Below are positions 24,784 through 33,440 of a stretch of 64,000 bases of DNA, piece after piece; within the stretch, counting starts at the first letter, position 1; every line of letters begins with the position of its first letter. The stretch spans positions 1,922,001 through 1,986,000 of the forward strand of contig NZ_LR134352.1 in NCBI RefSeq assembly GCF_900637185.1, written 5' to 3'. A program made the position numbers and the translations under genes. Below the pieces are notes generated by a model. That model ran no database searches, was not told the origin of the DNA, and saw only the letters and a program-made list of their open reading frames with translations. This stretch comes from Nocardia asteroides (GTDB lineage: Bacteria; Actinomycetota; Actinomycetes; Mycobacteriales; Mycobacteriaceae).

Positions 24784-26307
24784 TCAGCCGAAATGTATCC
24801 CCTGAGCCAGCGGCAGCTCGGTCGAGTAGTTGACCGTGTTGGTGGCCCGGCGCATGTAGGCCTTCCAGGAGTCGGAGCCGGATTCGCGGCCGCCGCCGGT
24901 CTGCTTCTCGCCGCCGAACGCGCCGCCGATCTCCGCGCCCGAGGTGCCGATGTTCACATTGGCGATACCGCAGTCCGAGCCGGCCAGGAACAGCTCGGCC
25001 TCGCGCTGGTCGAGGGTGAAGATCGCCGAGGAGAGGCCTTGCGGCACAGCGTTGTTGAGGTCGACGGCGGTACCGATCTCGTCGTAGGTGAGCACGTAGA
25101 GGATCGGCGCGAAGGTCTCCTCCCGCACCAGGTCGGTCTGCGCGGGCATCCGCACGATCGCGGGCCGCACGTAGTAGGCGTCGGGCCCGACCAGCTCGAC
25201 GCGCTCACCGCCGCAGACGATCTCGCCGCCCGCGGCCTGCGCCTGCTGGAGCGCCTTCTGCATCGAGGTGTAGGCGCGCTCGTCGATCAGCGGTCCGACG
25301 AGGACCCCGTCGTCGAGTGGATTGCCCACGCGCAGTTGGCCGTACGCCGCCGCCAGCCGCTCGACCAGCTGATCGGCGATCGAGCGGTGCGCGATGAGCC
25401 TGCGCAGCGAGGTGCAGCGCTGACCCGCGGTACCCGCCGCCGCGAACACGATGCCGCGCACCGCCAGCTCCAGATCCGCGCTCGGCGCCACGATCGCGGC
25501 ATTGTTGCCGCCCAGCTCCAGCAGGCAGCGGCCGAACCTGGCCGCCACCCGCGGGGCGACGATGGCGCCCATGCGCACCGAGCCGGTCGCGCTGAGCAGG
25601 GCGACGCGGGGGTCTTCGACGAGCGTCTCGCCGATCGTGGCGCCACCCTGGATCAGCTGGTGCACTTCGGGATCGGCGCCGACCTCGACGGCCGCGCGCC
25701 GCAGCAGGGTGTGACAGGCCAGAGCCGTCAGCGGAGTGGTTTCCGAGGGCTTCCACACCACGGTGTCGCCGCAGACGAGCGCGATGGCGGTGTTCCACGC
25801 CCACACCGCCACCGGGAAGTTGAACGCCGAGATCACCCCGACCACGCCGAGCGGGTGCCAGGTCTCCATCAACCGATGGCCGGGCCGCTCGGAAGGCATG
25901 GTGGCGCCGTAGAGCTGGCGCGACAGGCCGATCGCGAACTCGCAGACGTCGATCATCTCCTGGACCTCGCCCAGTGCCTCCGCGCCGATCTTGCCCGCCT
26001 CCAGCGTGACCAGCTCGGCCAGCTCGGCCTGATGCGCGACCAGCAGTTCGGCGAGCTTGCGCACGACCGCGGCCCGGACCGGGGCCGGCACCGCGCGCCA
26101 GGATCGGAACGCGGCGGCGGCCCGGCCGATCGCGGCGTCGACCTCGGCGGGGGTGTCGGCGGCCAGGGGCAGCAGCACGCTGCCCGAGATGGGGGTGCGG
26201 GCGAGCAGGTCACCGGGCTCGGGCACGGCGGCGCCCAGGCCGCGCAGCAGGGCCGTGGCCCGCAGCGTCAGCTGCTCGGAGAAGTGCTCGGTCACCGTGT
26301 CGGTCAT
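24784..26307 (-). CDS. pcd: Piperideine-6-carboxylate / aminoadipate-semialdehyde dehydrogenase
   Basis: A 507-residue aldehyde dehydrogenase that oxidises 2-aminoadipate 6-semialdehyde (in equilibrium with piperideine-6-carboxylate) to 2-aminoadipate. Present are NFPVAVWAWN, VWKPSETTPL (cofactor Lys), LLELGGNNAAIV (general-base Glu), GQRCTSLRRLI (nucleophilic Cys) and EEIGGAFGGEKQ-like C-terminal residues (AEIGGAFGGEKQTGGG). It is divergent from the Lrp-family gene and close to lat, which makes its substrate. The same trio is Rv3293/Rv3291c/Rv3290c in M. tuberculosis. Function is therefore well supported by both motifs and context. Confidence 0.92.
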   Translation of the reverse strand: MTDTVTEHFSEQLTLRATALLRGLGAAVPEPGDLLARTPISGSVLLPLAADTPAEVDAAIGRAAAAFRSWRAVPAPVRAAVVRKLAELLVAHQAELAELVTLEAGKIGAEALGEVQEMIDVCEFAIGLSRQLYGATMPSERPGHRLMETWHPLGVVGVISAFNFPVAVWAWNTAIALVCGDTVVWKPSETTPLTALACHTLLRRAAVEVGADPEVHQLIQGGATIGETLVEDPRVALLSATGSVRMGAIVAPRVAARFGRCLLELGGNNAAIVAPSADLELAVRGIVFAAAGTAGQRCTSLRRLIAHRSIADQLVERLAAAYGQLRVGNPLDDGVLVGPLIDERAYTSMQKALQQAQAAGGEIVCGGERVELVGPDAYYVRPAIVRMPAQTDLVREETFAPILYVLTYDEIGTAVDLNNAVPQGLSSAIFTLDQREAELFLAGSDCGIANVNIGTSGAEIGGAFGGEKQTGGGRESGSDSWKAYMRRATNTVNYSTELPLAQGIHFG

Positions 26308-26421
26308 CGCTGCTCACCTTCTGCTCATTGGTACGGCTCACGGAAAAGTTCGGTGGAATTCGGTGGGGGAACAGAAAGAAGTTTTCCCCGCGCGACCCCC
26401 GCGCTGAGCTAGCCTTCGCTG
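26308..26421. promoter_or_regulatory. Divergent pcd/lrp control region
   Basis: This 113-bp region is clearly richer in A/T than its neighbours and separates the divergent pcd and lrp genes. It contains GGAAAA and TTTTCC arms about 34 nt apart. It is the natural site for Lrp-family autoregulation, but no specific operator can be assigned. Confidence 0.4.
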
Positions 26422-26874
26422 ATGGCGGATACACCGGCTAGACCCCAGCTCGACGACATCGACCGACTATTGATCAAAGAACTGATGACCGATGGTCGCG
26501 CCACGCTGTCGAATCTGGCGGAGAAGGCCAGCCTCTCGGTATCGGCGGTGCAGTCGCGGGTGCGCAGGCTCGAAGCGCGCGGGGTGATCCGCGGATACGC
26601 GGCCCATGTCGATCCCGAGGCGCTGGGGCATCTGCTGTCGGCGTTCGTCGCGATCACTCCTCTCGACCCGTCCCAGCCCGATGACGCGCCCGCCCTGTTG
26701 CAGCACATCCCCGGCATCGAGGCATGCCACTCGGTGGCGGGCGAGGAGAGCTACGTCCTGCTGGTCCGGGTGGCCTCCCCGCGGCACCTGGAACAGCTGC
26801 TGCAGGAGATCAGGGCCACCGCGAACGTGCGGACGCGCAGCACCATCATTCTGCAGACATTCTACGACAGGTAA
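26422..26874 (+). CDS. lrpA: Lrp/AsnC family transcriptional regulator
   Basis: A 150-residue regulator. The N-terminal winged HTH (IDRLLIKELMTDGRATLSNL, then AEKASLSVSAVQSRVRRLEA) is followed by an RAM/AsnC ligand domain with the VAFVAITPLDP-like strand and a GEESYVLLVRV motif. It lies between divergent pcd and the downstream lat, 65 bp before the lat start. In mycobacteria the equivalent protein controls lat and binds amino acids. Lysine or a related amino acid is the likely effector here; that is inference from context. Confidence 0.93.
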   Translation: MADTPARPQLDDIDRLLIKELMTDGRATLSNLAEKASLSVSAVQSRVRRLEARGVIRGYAAHVDPEALGHLLSAFVAITPLDPSQPDDAPALLQHIPGIEACHSVAGEESYVLLVRVASPRHLEQLLQEIRATANVRTRSTIILQTFYDR

Positions 26875-26939
26875 CGATTCCTCGTAATTGTTCCGCGATT
26901 CTGTAGAGGTTCCGTAAATATTTGCGTACCCTCGGTTTT

Positions 26940-28280
26940 GTGACCATCGAACTGGAGCGCCCCGGCGCGGCGGTCACCCCCGCCAACCGGGTCCACGAAA
27001 TCCTGTCCTCGCACATCCTCGCGGACGGCTTCGAGCTGGTGCTCGACCTGCACAAGTCGCACGGCCGGACACTGATCGACGAGCGAGACGGCACCGCCTA
27101 CCTCGACATGTTCGGCTTCTTCGCCTCCAACGCGCTCGGGATGAACCATCCCGCGCTCGCGGGCGACGACCGCTTCCGCGCCGAACTGGCCACCGCCGCG
27201 CTGAACAAGCCGAGCAATTCCGATATGTACACGGTGGCGATGGCCCGCTTCGTCGAGGCCTTCGTCCGCGTGGTCGGCGACCCCGACCTACCGCACCTGT
27301 TCTTCGTCGACGGCGGTGCCCTCGCCGTGGAGAACGCGCTCAAGGTCGCCTTCGACTGGAAGAGCAGGCACAACGAACTGCACGGCCGCCCACCGGAACT
27401 CGGCACCCAGGTGCTGCATCTGACCGGTGCCTTCCACGGCCGCAGCGGCTACACGATGTCGCTCACCAACACCGATCCGGTCAAGACCGCGCGCTTCCCG
27501 AAGTTCGACTGGCCGCGCATCGAGACGCCGCACACCTTCGCCGGCCCCGACATCGCCGCCCTGGAAGCCAGGGCCGTCGCCCAGGCCGCGCAGGCCTTCG
27601 CCGATCATCCGCACGACATCGCCTGCTTCATCGCCGAGCCCATCCAGGGCGAGGGCGGCGACCGGCACCTGCGGCCGCAGTTCCTCGGCGCCATGCAGCG
27701 GCTGTGTCACGACAACGACGCGCTGTTCGTCCTCGACGAGGTGCAGACCGGCGTCGGCATGACCGGAACCACTTGGGCCTACCAGCAATTGGGGGTGCGG
27801 CCCGATGTCGTGGCCTTCGGCAAGAAGACCCAGGTGTGCGGGATCATGGCGGGCGGACGGGTCGACGAGGTCACCGACAATGTGTTCCGGGTGAGCTCGC
27901 GGCTCAACTCCACCTGGGGCGGCAACCTCACCGACATGGTGCGCACCCGGCGCATCCTCGAGGTGATCGAGCAGTACCGGCTGATCGAGAAGTCGGTGCC
28001 GCTGGGCGCCTACCTGCTCGACCAGCTCCGCCAGCTCGCCGCCGCGCACCCGGACAAGGTGAGCGAACCGCGCGGGCGCGGCCTGATGTGCGCGATCACC
28101 CTGGCCACCCCGGATCTGCGGGACCGGGTGGTGACCGCCCTGCGGGAACGCCAGCACGTACTGCTGCTCGGCACCGGTCCGCGCGGTATCCGGTTCCGGC
28201 CGCCGCTGACGGTCACCGAGGAGGAGCTGGAGCACGCGGTCGACGCGCTGGACGCGGTCCTCACGCGAGAGCGGCTGTAG
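26940..28280 (+). CDS. lat: L-lysine 6-aminotransferase
   Basis: Transfers the epsilon-amino group of lysine to 2-oxoglutarate, giving the semialdehyde that Pcd oxidises. The 446-residue class III aminotransferase has FVDGGALAVENALKVAFDWK, HLTGAFHGRSGYT, LDEVQTGVGMTG (PLP Asp), and AFGKKTQVCG with the Schiff-base Lys. SSRLNSTWGGNL is typical of lysine epsilon-aminotransferases rather than ornithine enzymes. The GTG at 26940 (VTIELERPG) gives the family's length; a TTG at 26922 would add six residues. The Lrp gene precedes it. Confidence 0.94.
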   Translation: MTIELERPGAAVTPANRVHEILSSHILADGFELVLDLHKSHGRTLIDERDGTAYLDMFGFFASNALGMNHPALAGDDRFRAELATAALNKPSNSDMYTVAMARFVEAFVRVVGDPDLPHLFFVDGGALAVENALKVAFDWKSRHNELHGRPPELGTQVLHLTGAFHGRSGYTMSLTNTDPVKTARFPKFDWPRIETPHTFAGPDIAALEARAVAQAAQAFADHPHDIACFIAEPIQGEGGDRHLRPQFLGAMQRLCHDNDALFVLDEVQTGVGMTGTTWAYQQLGVRPDVVAFGKKTQVCGIMAGGRVDEVTDNVFRVSSRLNSTWGGNLTDMVRTRRILEVIEQYRLIEKSVPLGAYLLDQLRQLAAAHPDKVSEPRGRGLMCAITLATPDLRDRVVTALRERQHVLLLGTGPRGIRFRPPLTVTEEELEHAVDALDAVLTRERL

Positions 28281-28353
28281 CACAGCGGGTACGCCACGGT
28301 GACCGTCAGCGGCGGCACACCGTGGCGACCGGGTGTGATGGCACGATGTGCGG

Positions 28354-29469
28354 ATGCTCCAGATGTTGGTGGTCGGCGCGGTCCTCGGCCTCGTACACGT
28401 GCTGCTGTACCGGCGTTTCGTGGTCGCGACCGGGCTCGGCACCGCCGCGCGCCGTGCCGCCGGGATCGTGCTGGTGCTGCTGTGGATCCCGGCGTTCGTA
28501 GCGGTCGGTGCGGGAAGTATCTACTCGCCGGCGCCGATCCGGCCGATCGTCTGGTTCGGTGAAGTCTGGCTCGCGGTGCTGTTCTACCTCGGGATCGGGT
28601 TGCTGGGGGCCGGGCTCGTGCTGCTGGTGGCCCGGCTGGCGAAGTACCGGGATCGGCGGCGGCTGGTCCGGGTGCTGTCGGTGGTGGTGCTTCTCGGTTC
28701 GCTCGGCACAGTGGCCTACGGGGTCACGGAGGCCGAGCGGCTGCGGGTGGTCGAGGCCGAACTCGCCTTCGCGCAGCTGCCGCGGGAATTCGACGGGCTG
28801 CGGGTCGCGGTCGTCGCCGACATCCACGTCGGTGCCGCGCGGGGTTCCGGTTTCACCCAGCGCGTCGTCGATCTGGTCAACGCGCAGCGGCCCGATGTCA
28901 TCGTGCTGCCGGGCGATCTGCTCGACGGCGCGGTGCGACACGTCAGCGGCGACATCGACCCGCTGGCCGGATTGCGCTCGAAATACGGGCAATTCGTGGT
29001 CGCGGGTAATCACGAAGGGTATGTGAACCGGCCCGACAGCTGGCTTGACTACTACGACAAGCTGGGGCTGACCTCGCTGCGCAACAGCCGCGCTCCGCTG
29101 ACAGTCGGCGGCGCGACCATCGACATCGCCGGGGTCTACGACTTCGACGCCACCGATCCGGCGCCCGACGTGGCGGCCGCGCTGGCGGGACAGGATCCCG
29201 GCCGCTTCACCGTGCTGCTCGCGCATCAGCCGTTGCAGGGCACGGCGGCGAGCGAGCACGGGGTGGACCTGCAACTGTCCGGACACACCCACGGCGGTCA
29301 GATGTGGCCGCTGATGTATCCGGTCCGGTGGATCAACGACACCGTGTGGGGGCACAGCCGAATCGGCGACATGCAGCTGTACACCACCCGAGGCATCGGC
29401 GCGTGGGGACCGCCGGTCCGGGTCGGTGCGCCGCCGGACATCACCGTGGTGACGTTGCGCGCCGGCTGA
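28354..29469 (+). CDS. Membrane-bound metallophosphoesterase
   Basis: A 371-residue protein. The first about 135 residues hold four hydrophobic helices, and a calcineurin-like phosphoesterase domain follows. Its dinuclear metal motifs are all present: VVADIHVG (DxH), LPGDLLDG (GDxxD), AGNHEGY (GNHE), LLAHQPL and LSGHTHGGQ (GHxH). The layout is that of YaeI/YkuE-type lipid-modifying phosphoesterases, for example UDP-2,3-diacylglucosamine-like or phospholipid phosphodiesterases, but the substrate is unknown. ATG 28354 is chosen; GTG 28348 is two codons earlier. Its last codons are the start of a 147-bp repeat unit that is copied downstream. Confidence 0.85.
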   Translation: MLQMLVVGAVLGLVHVLLYRRFVVATGLGTAARRAAGIVLVLLWIPAFVAVGAGSIYSPAPIRPIVWFGEVWLAVLFYLGIGLLGAGLVLLVARLAKYRDRRRLVRVLSVVVLLGSLGTVAYGVTEAERLRVVEAELAFAQLPREFDGLRVAVVADIHVGAARGSGFTQRVVDLVNAQRPDVIVLPGDLLDGAVRHVSGDIDPLAGLRSKYGQFVVAGNHEGYVNRPDSWLDYYDKLGLTSLRNSRAPLTVGGATIDIAGVYDFDATDPAPDVAAALAGQDPGRFTVLLAHQPLQGTAASEHGVDLQLSGHTHGGQMWPLMYPVRWINDTVWGHSRIGDMQLYTTRGIGAWGPPVRVGAPPDITVVTLRAG

Positions 29470-29760
29470 CGCGTGCCTGCTGCTCGGTGGGGCACCGCTG
29501 CGGCGGAGCGGTGGTCGGGCAACGTGTGCCGGCGACGAAGGCATGCGCGCGGGGGACTTCCGGTGCGCGCCGGTGCGACGCCGGACATCACCGTGGTGAC
29601 GCCTGCGCGCCGGCTGACGCGTGCCTGCTGCTCGGTGGGGGCACCGCTGCGGCGGAGCGGTGGTCGGGCAACGTGTGCCGACGACGAAGGCACGCGCGCG
29701 CGGTGGACTGCCGGTGCGGGCCGGTGCGACGCCAAGCATCACAGCGGCGAGGTCGCGCCG
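29415..29760 (+). repeat. 147-bp direct repeat that includes the end of the metallophosphoesterase gene
   Basis: Copy 1 (29415-29561) carries the last codons and stop of the phosphoesterase plus 90 bp downstream. Copy 2 (29562-29711) repeats this with scattered differences; CCGGACATCACCGTGGTGAC recurs at 29434 and 29581. A third, partial and more decayed copy runs to about 29760. The repeat has no long open frame that looks coding. It fits tandem duplication of a gene end followed by drift. Confidence 0.8.
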
Positions 29761-29780
29761 GGAGCGGCGTTCCTGCGCCG

Positions 29781-29950
29781 CTCAGGCGGGACGCCACTGC
29801 TGATGCGGCCCTCAGGCGGGAGCGGCCCTCAGGCAGGGGCGGCCCTCAAGCGGGAGCCGCCTTCAGGCAGGGCGGCGTTCAGGCGGGGCGGTGTTCACGC
29901 GAGGCGGCGTTCAGGCGGGGCGGCGTTCAGGCGGGGGCGGCGGTCAGGCC
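29781..29950 (+). repeat. 16-17-bp tandem array, about ten units
   Basis: Units centre on TCAGGCGGG with a CGGCGTT or CGGCCC lead. The TCA of successive units lies at 16- or 17-bp spacing from about 29811 to 29946 (for example 29862, 29878, 29894, 29910, 29926). The last units overlap the 3' end of the acetyltransferase-like gene and supply its stop codon. The spacers are too short and the units too similar for CRISPR. It behaves like a variable-number tandem repeat. Confidence 0.8.
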
Positions 29951-30271
29951 GAGGGCGCCGGTGACGAAGCGGTGGACCGACGCCAGGCCGGCGGCCAGGG
30001 CCTCGTCTTCGCCGGGGCGGGCCCAGCCGGTGACCGTCGCGGTGCCGTCGGGGCCGGGGGTCACGCCGATCTCGGCGACCAGCTCGGCTGTCGTCGGGAC
30101 GCAGACGGCCCAGGAGAAGTGGGATTCGTCGGCCCACTGGGCCGAGCGGGTGGCCACGTAGCCGGGATCGGTGACGCCGCCGTCGGCCAGGGCCGGACGG
30201 TCGTCGATGCGCTCGTCGGCGCGCAGGGCCCGCAGATACCAGGAGCCTGCGTTGATCTCGATCGGTTCCAC
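29927..30271 (-). pseudogene. GNAT-like acetyltransferase, probably C-terminally truncated
   Basis: The 114-residue product starts VEPIEINAGSWYLRALRADERIDDRPAL and continues SFSWAVC-like strands, AEIGVTPGPDGTATVTGWARP and SVHRFVTGALGL. This follows the N-terminal and central part of actinobacterial GNAT N-acetyltransferases. The acetyl-CoA pyrophosphate loop is poorly preserved, and the final beta-strand and helix with the usual Asn/Tyr are missing; the frame ends TAAPA inside the tandem repeat array. I infer loss of the C-terminus by repeat expansion. It could still be expressed. GTG 30271 is chosen; ATG 30301 adds ten residues. Confidence 0.5.
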
Positions 30272-30323
30272 GTCAGCAGTGTAGGGGGAGGGTCGGCGCA
30301 CGCGACGGCAGGCTTCGGCGGGG

Positions 30324-31292
30324 TCAGGCCAGGCGGGGCTGGGCGCCGAGCAGCGAGTGAACGGCGGTGCGGCCGATCTCGAGCGCGCGGGTGAGCAGGT
30401 CGGTGTCGCGAGCCGCGCTGTCGATGGCGGGGGCGCCCGCGGGCGGGTGCACCTGCAGGACCTGTTCGCCCAGGCCGGCGAGGAAGTCGTCCTCCACGGC
30501 CTGCTGACCGGGACGCTGCGACCAGGCGCGGAAGGCGCCGGGCGCGATGGCCCGCATGTAGCCGCCGCCGACGATGCGGTGCAGCAGGGGCGCGGGCGGG
30601 CGGATCTCGTCGGAGCGGCGGGTCCGCAGCACCAGCGCGTGCGTGGTACCGGCCGCCACGGCGGTGCGGATCGGCACGGTCTCGGACAGGCCGCCGTCGA
30701 AGTAGCTGCGCCCGCCCAGATCGACCGGGGGACCGGCCAGCAGGGGTAGGCCCGCGGAGGCCCGTAGCGCGGTCATCAACGTGGTTTTGTCGACGATGTG
30801 GGGTCCGAGGTCGACCGACCGGCCGGTGCGGACGTCGGTGGCGATGGGATGGAAGGTGGTGGGATTGGCCAGGATCGCGGGGAAGTCCATCGGCTCGATG
30901 CCGTCGTAGACCTGATGCACCAGATAGCGCAGATCGAAGACCGGGCGCCCGCGCAGGATGCGGACCGGGTCGACCACGCGACGCATGATCGTCGCGTCGG
31001 TCCAGGACCGCATGCCCGTCGCCGCGCGTCCGCACAGCAGCCAGGCGCCGTTGATGGCCCCCGCCGAGGTGCCGTAGACCGCGTCGAACACCGCGGACAG
31101 GCCCAGTTCCTCGAGCGCCTGCACCATGCCGCTGGAATAGACCCCGCGACTACCGCCGCCCTCGATCACGAGCGCGAGGCGGTTCCCGTCGTCGCGGGAC
31201 CCGGACGTGCGCCGGGACCGGATCACCTCGGCGACCGTGGCCGGATCCGGTGAAGCCGACGGATCCCGATCGATACGCGCACTGCTGGTCAC
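30324..31292 (-). CDS. Patatin-like phospholipase
   Basis: A 322-residue acyl hydrolase with the patatin catalytic dyad. The oxyanion loop is EGGGSRGVYSSG, the nucleophile elbow GTSAGAI, and the partner Asp lies in YFDGGLSETVP. It lacks a signal peptide. The family hydrolyses glycerophospholipids or acyl-glycerols, and some bacterial members are effectors, but no toxin or secretion gene is nearby. The GTG at 31292 is preferred over an ATG at 31361, which would add 23 basic, unconserved residues. The start region is followed by 156 bp before accA3's terminator side. Confidence 0.85.
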   Translation of the reverse strand: MTSSARIDRDPSASPDPATVAEVIRSRRTSGSRDDGNRLALVIEGGGSRGVYSSGMVQALEELGLSAVFDAVYGTSAGAINGAWLLCGRAATGMRSWTDATIMRRVVDPVRILRGRPVFDLRYLVHQVYDGIEPMDFPAILANPTTFHPIATDVRTGRSVDLGPHIVDKTTLMTALRASAGLPLLAGPPVDLGGRSYFDGGLSETVPIRTAVAAGTTHALVLRTRRSDEIRPPAPLLHRIVGGGYMRAIAPGAFRAWSQRPGQQAVEDDFLAGLGEQVLQVHPPAGAPAIDSAARDTDLLTRALEIGRTAVHSLLGAQPRLA

Positions 31293-31399
31293 CCGGTCAA
31301 CGATACGACAACCAGCCGAGGTCCGGCCGGGCCGGAAAGGCGATCTTCGCCGCCCGTTCACCCAGGCCAGGGCGCCCGTTGCCGGAGCGTCGGAAAACG

Positions 31400-31437
31400 C
31401 CGACGGGCGCCGGTCGTGATCGACCGGCGCCCGTCGG
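31400..31437 (-). terminator. Rho-independent terminator of accA3
   Basis: A perfect 16-bp stem (CCGACGGGCGCCGGTC with GACCGGCGCCCGTCGG) and a 6-nt loop begin 11 nt after the accA3 stop. On the minus strand it is followed by GCGTTTTCC, a short T-run. Confidence 0.85.
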
Positions 31438-31448
31438 GGAACTACCTT

Positions 31449-33254
31449 CTACTTGATCTCCGCCAGGACGGTGCCCTGGGTGATCGCGGCGCCCGCCTCC
31501 ACGGCCAGGCCGGTGACGACACCCGCCTTGTGCGCGTTGACCGGGTTCTCCATCTTCATGGCCTCGAGCACCACGATCAGGTCGCCCGCCTCGACGGTCT
31601 GGCCCTCTTCGACCGCGACCTTCACGACGGTGCCCTGCATGGGCGCGGTGACCGCGTCACCGGAGGCCGCACCGGCACCGGCGCCGCCACGCTTGCGCGC
31701 CTTCGGCTTCTTGCGGATGACGCCCGCGCCGTTACCGGCCGAGCCCGCCGCGCCGCCGCCGAGGGTGAACTGACCGGGCAGCGACACCTCGACGCGACGG
31801 CCACCGACCTCGACGACGACCTTCTGCCGCGGCAGGGCCTCTTCGTCGTCCTCGGTGACGCCACCGGCCGTGAACGGCTCGACGGTGTTCTTCCACTCGG
31901 TTTCGATCCACTTGGTGTAGACGTCGAACTTCTCGCCGTCGCCGATGAACGCCGGGTCCTCGACGATCGCGCGGTGGAACGGGATGACCGTGGCCAGGCC
32001 GTCGACCTCGAACTCGGCCAGCGCGCGCCGGGCGCGCTGCAGGGCCTGCTCGCGGTTCTCGCCGGTGACGATCAGCTTGGCCAGCATCGAGTCGAACTGA
32101 CCGCCGATGACGCTGCCCTCGACGACGCCGGAGTCGACGCGCACGCCGGGGCCGGTGGGCTCGCGGTACACGCTGACCGGGCCGGGGGCGGGCAGGAAGC
32201 CGCGGCCGGCGTCCTCACCGTTGATCCGGAACTCGAACGAGTGGCCGCGCGGGGTGGGGTCTTCCTTGATGGTCAGTTCTTCGCCGTTGGCGATGCGGAA
32301 CTGCTGACGCACCAGGTCGATGCCCGCGGTCTCCTCGGTGACCGGGTGCTCCACCTGCAGGCGGGTGTTCACCTCGAGGAAGGACACGGTCTCGCCCTGC
32401 ACCAGGTACTCCACGGTGCCCGCGCCGTAGTAGCCGGCCTCGCGGCAGATGCGCTTGGCGGAGTCGTGGATCTTGGCGCGGACCTCGTCGGACAGGAACG
32501 GCGCGGGCGCCTCCTCGACGAGCTTCTGGAAGCGGCGCTGCAGCGAGCAGTCGCGGGTACCGGCGACGACCACGTTGCCGTGCTGGTCGGCAATGACCTG
32601 GGCCTCGACGTGGCGGGCCTTGTCCAGGTACTGCTCGACGAAGCACTCGCCACGGCCGAAGGCGGCGATGGCCTCACGGGTGGCCGACTCGAACAGCTCG
32701 GGAATTTCCTCGATGGTGTGCGCGACCTTCATGCCGCGGCCACCGCCACCGAACGCCGCCTTGATGGCGACGGGAACGCCGTACTCCTTGGCGAACGCGA
32801 CGACCTCGTCGGCGTTCTTGACGGGGTCCTTGGTACCGGCGGCCATCGGCGCGCTGGCGCGCTCGGCGATGTGGCGCGCGGTGACCTTGTCGCCCAGGTC
32901 GCGGATGGACTGCGGCGAGGGGCCGATCCAGATGAGCCCGGCGTCGAGGACGGCCTGGGCGAAGTCGGCGTTCTCGGAGAGGAAGCCGTAACCCGGGTGG
33001 ATCGCGTCGGCGCCGGACTTGGCGGCGGCGTCGAGGATCTTGTCGAACACGAGGTACGACTCGGCCGAGGTCTGACCGCCGAGGGCGAACGCCTCGTCGG
33101 CGAGCTTCACGAAGGGAGCGTCGGCATCGGGCTCGGCGTACACCGCGACGCTGGTGATCCCCGCGTCCTTGGCAGCCCGGATCACGCGGACCGCGATCTC
33201 GCCGCGGTTAGCTACGAGTACCTTCGTGATCCGTGCGCTGGCATGGCTGGGCAC
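31449..33254 (-). CDS. accA3: Acyl-CoA carboxylase alpha subunit (biotin carboxylase plus BCCP)
   Basis: The 601-residue subunit carboxylates its own biotin for acetyl- and propionyl-CoA carboxylases that make malonyl- and methylmalonyl-CoA. The N-terminal biotin carboxylase has [10 protein letters not shown], the ATP-grasp loop [10 protein letters not shown] and [14 protein letters not shown]. The C-terminal biotinyl domain ends with EAMKMENPV, where the Lys takes biotin from BirA, encoded 5 kb away. An Ala/Gly/Lys-rich linker precedes it. AGGAGG at 33259-33264 fixes the GTG start at 33254. The mycolic-acid synthesis role of AccA3 with AccD partners is known in mycobacteria; here it is inferred. 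Confidence 0.96.
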   Translation of the reverse strand: MPSHASARITKVLVANRGEIAVRVIRAAKDAGITSVAVYAEPDADAPFVKLADEAFALGGQTSAESYLVFDKILDAAAKSGADAIHPGYGFLSENADFAQAVLDAGLIWIGPSPQSIRDLGDKVTARHIAERASAPMAAGTKDPVKNADEVVAFAKEYGVPVAIKAAFGGGGRGMKVAHTIEEIPELFESATREAIAAFGRGECFVEQYLDKARHVEAQVIADQHGNVVVAGTRDCSLQRRFQKLVEEAPAPFLSDEVRAKIHDSAKRICREAGYYGAGTVEYLVQGETVSFLEVNTRLQVEHPVTEETAGIDLVRQQFRIANGEELTIKEDPTPRGHSFEFRINGEDAGRGFLPAPGPVSVYREPTGPGVRVDSGVVEGSVIGGQFDSMLAKLIVTGENREQALQRARRALAEFEVDGLATVIPFHRAIVEDPAFIGDGEKFDVYTKWIETEWKNTVEPFTAGGVTEDDEEALPRQKVVVEVGGRRVEVSLPGQFTLGGGAAGSAGNGAGVIRKKPKARKRGGAGAGAASGDAVTAPMQGTVVKVAVEEGQTVEAGDLIVVLEAMKMENPVNAHKAGVVTGLAVEAGAAITQGTVLAEIK

Positions 33255-33258
33255 TGAG

Positions 33259-33264
33259 CCTCCT
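33259..33264 (-). promoter_or_regulatory. Ribosome binding site of accA3
   Basis: AGGAGG 4 nt before GTG 33254. It decides this start over an in-frame ATG at 33272, which lies upstream of the site. Confidence 0.75.
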
Positions 33265-33440
33265 GTGTGCAATCTTTGGTCGCTTCGGGGAACGGGTCGC
33301 CGTGTAGGCCCCGTGCCCGGTCGACAACTTTCGTCTCGGGCGAGTGTAGGCAGTGTGCCAATTCGGCCCGAACTCGGCTAGCCCTACCGTCGAGTAGGTC
33401 GCAGGTCACAGTACTCGTCACAGTGTGATGTGAACTCGTT

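Noticed and set aside
28306..29742. Minus-strand frame covering the metallophosphoesterase and repeats
   Set aside because: It is the antisense of a gene with all metal motifs, and its repeated peptides only reflect the DNA repeats.
29781..29950. CRISPR array
   Set aside because: Units are 16-17 bp without unique spacers; this is a simple tandem repeat.
33418..33428. CRP-like site TCACAGTGTGA before accA3
   Set aside because: The arms are 5 bp with a 1-bp centre, unlike the TGTGA-N6-TCACA layout; chance is likely.
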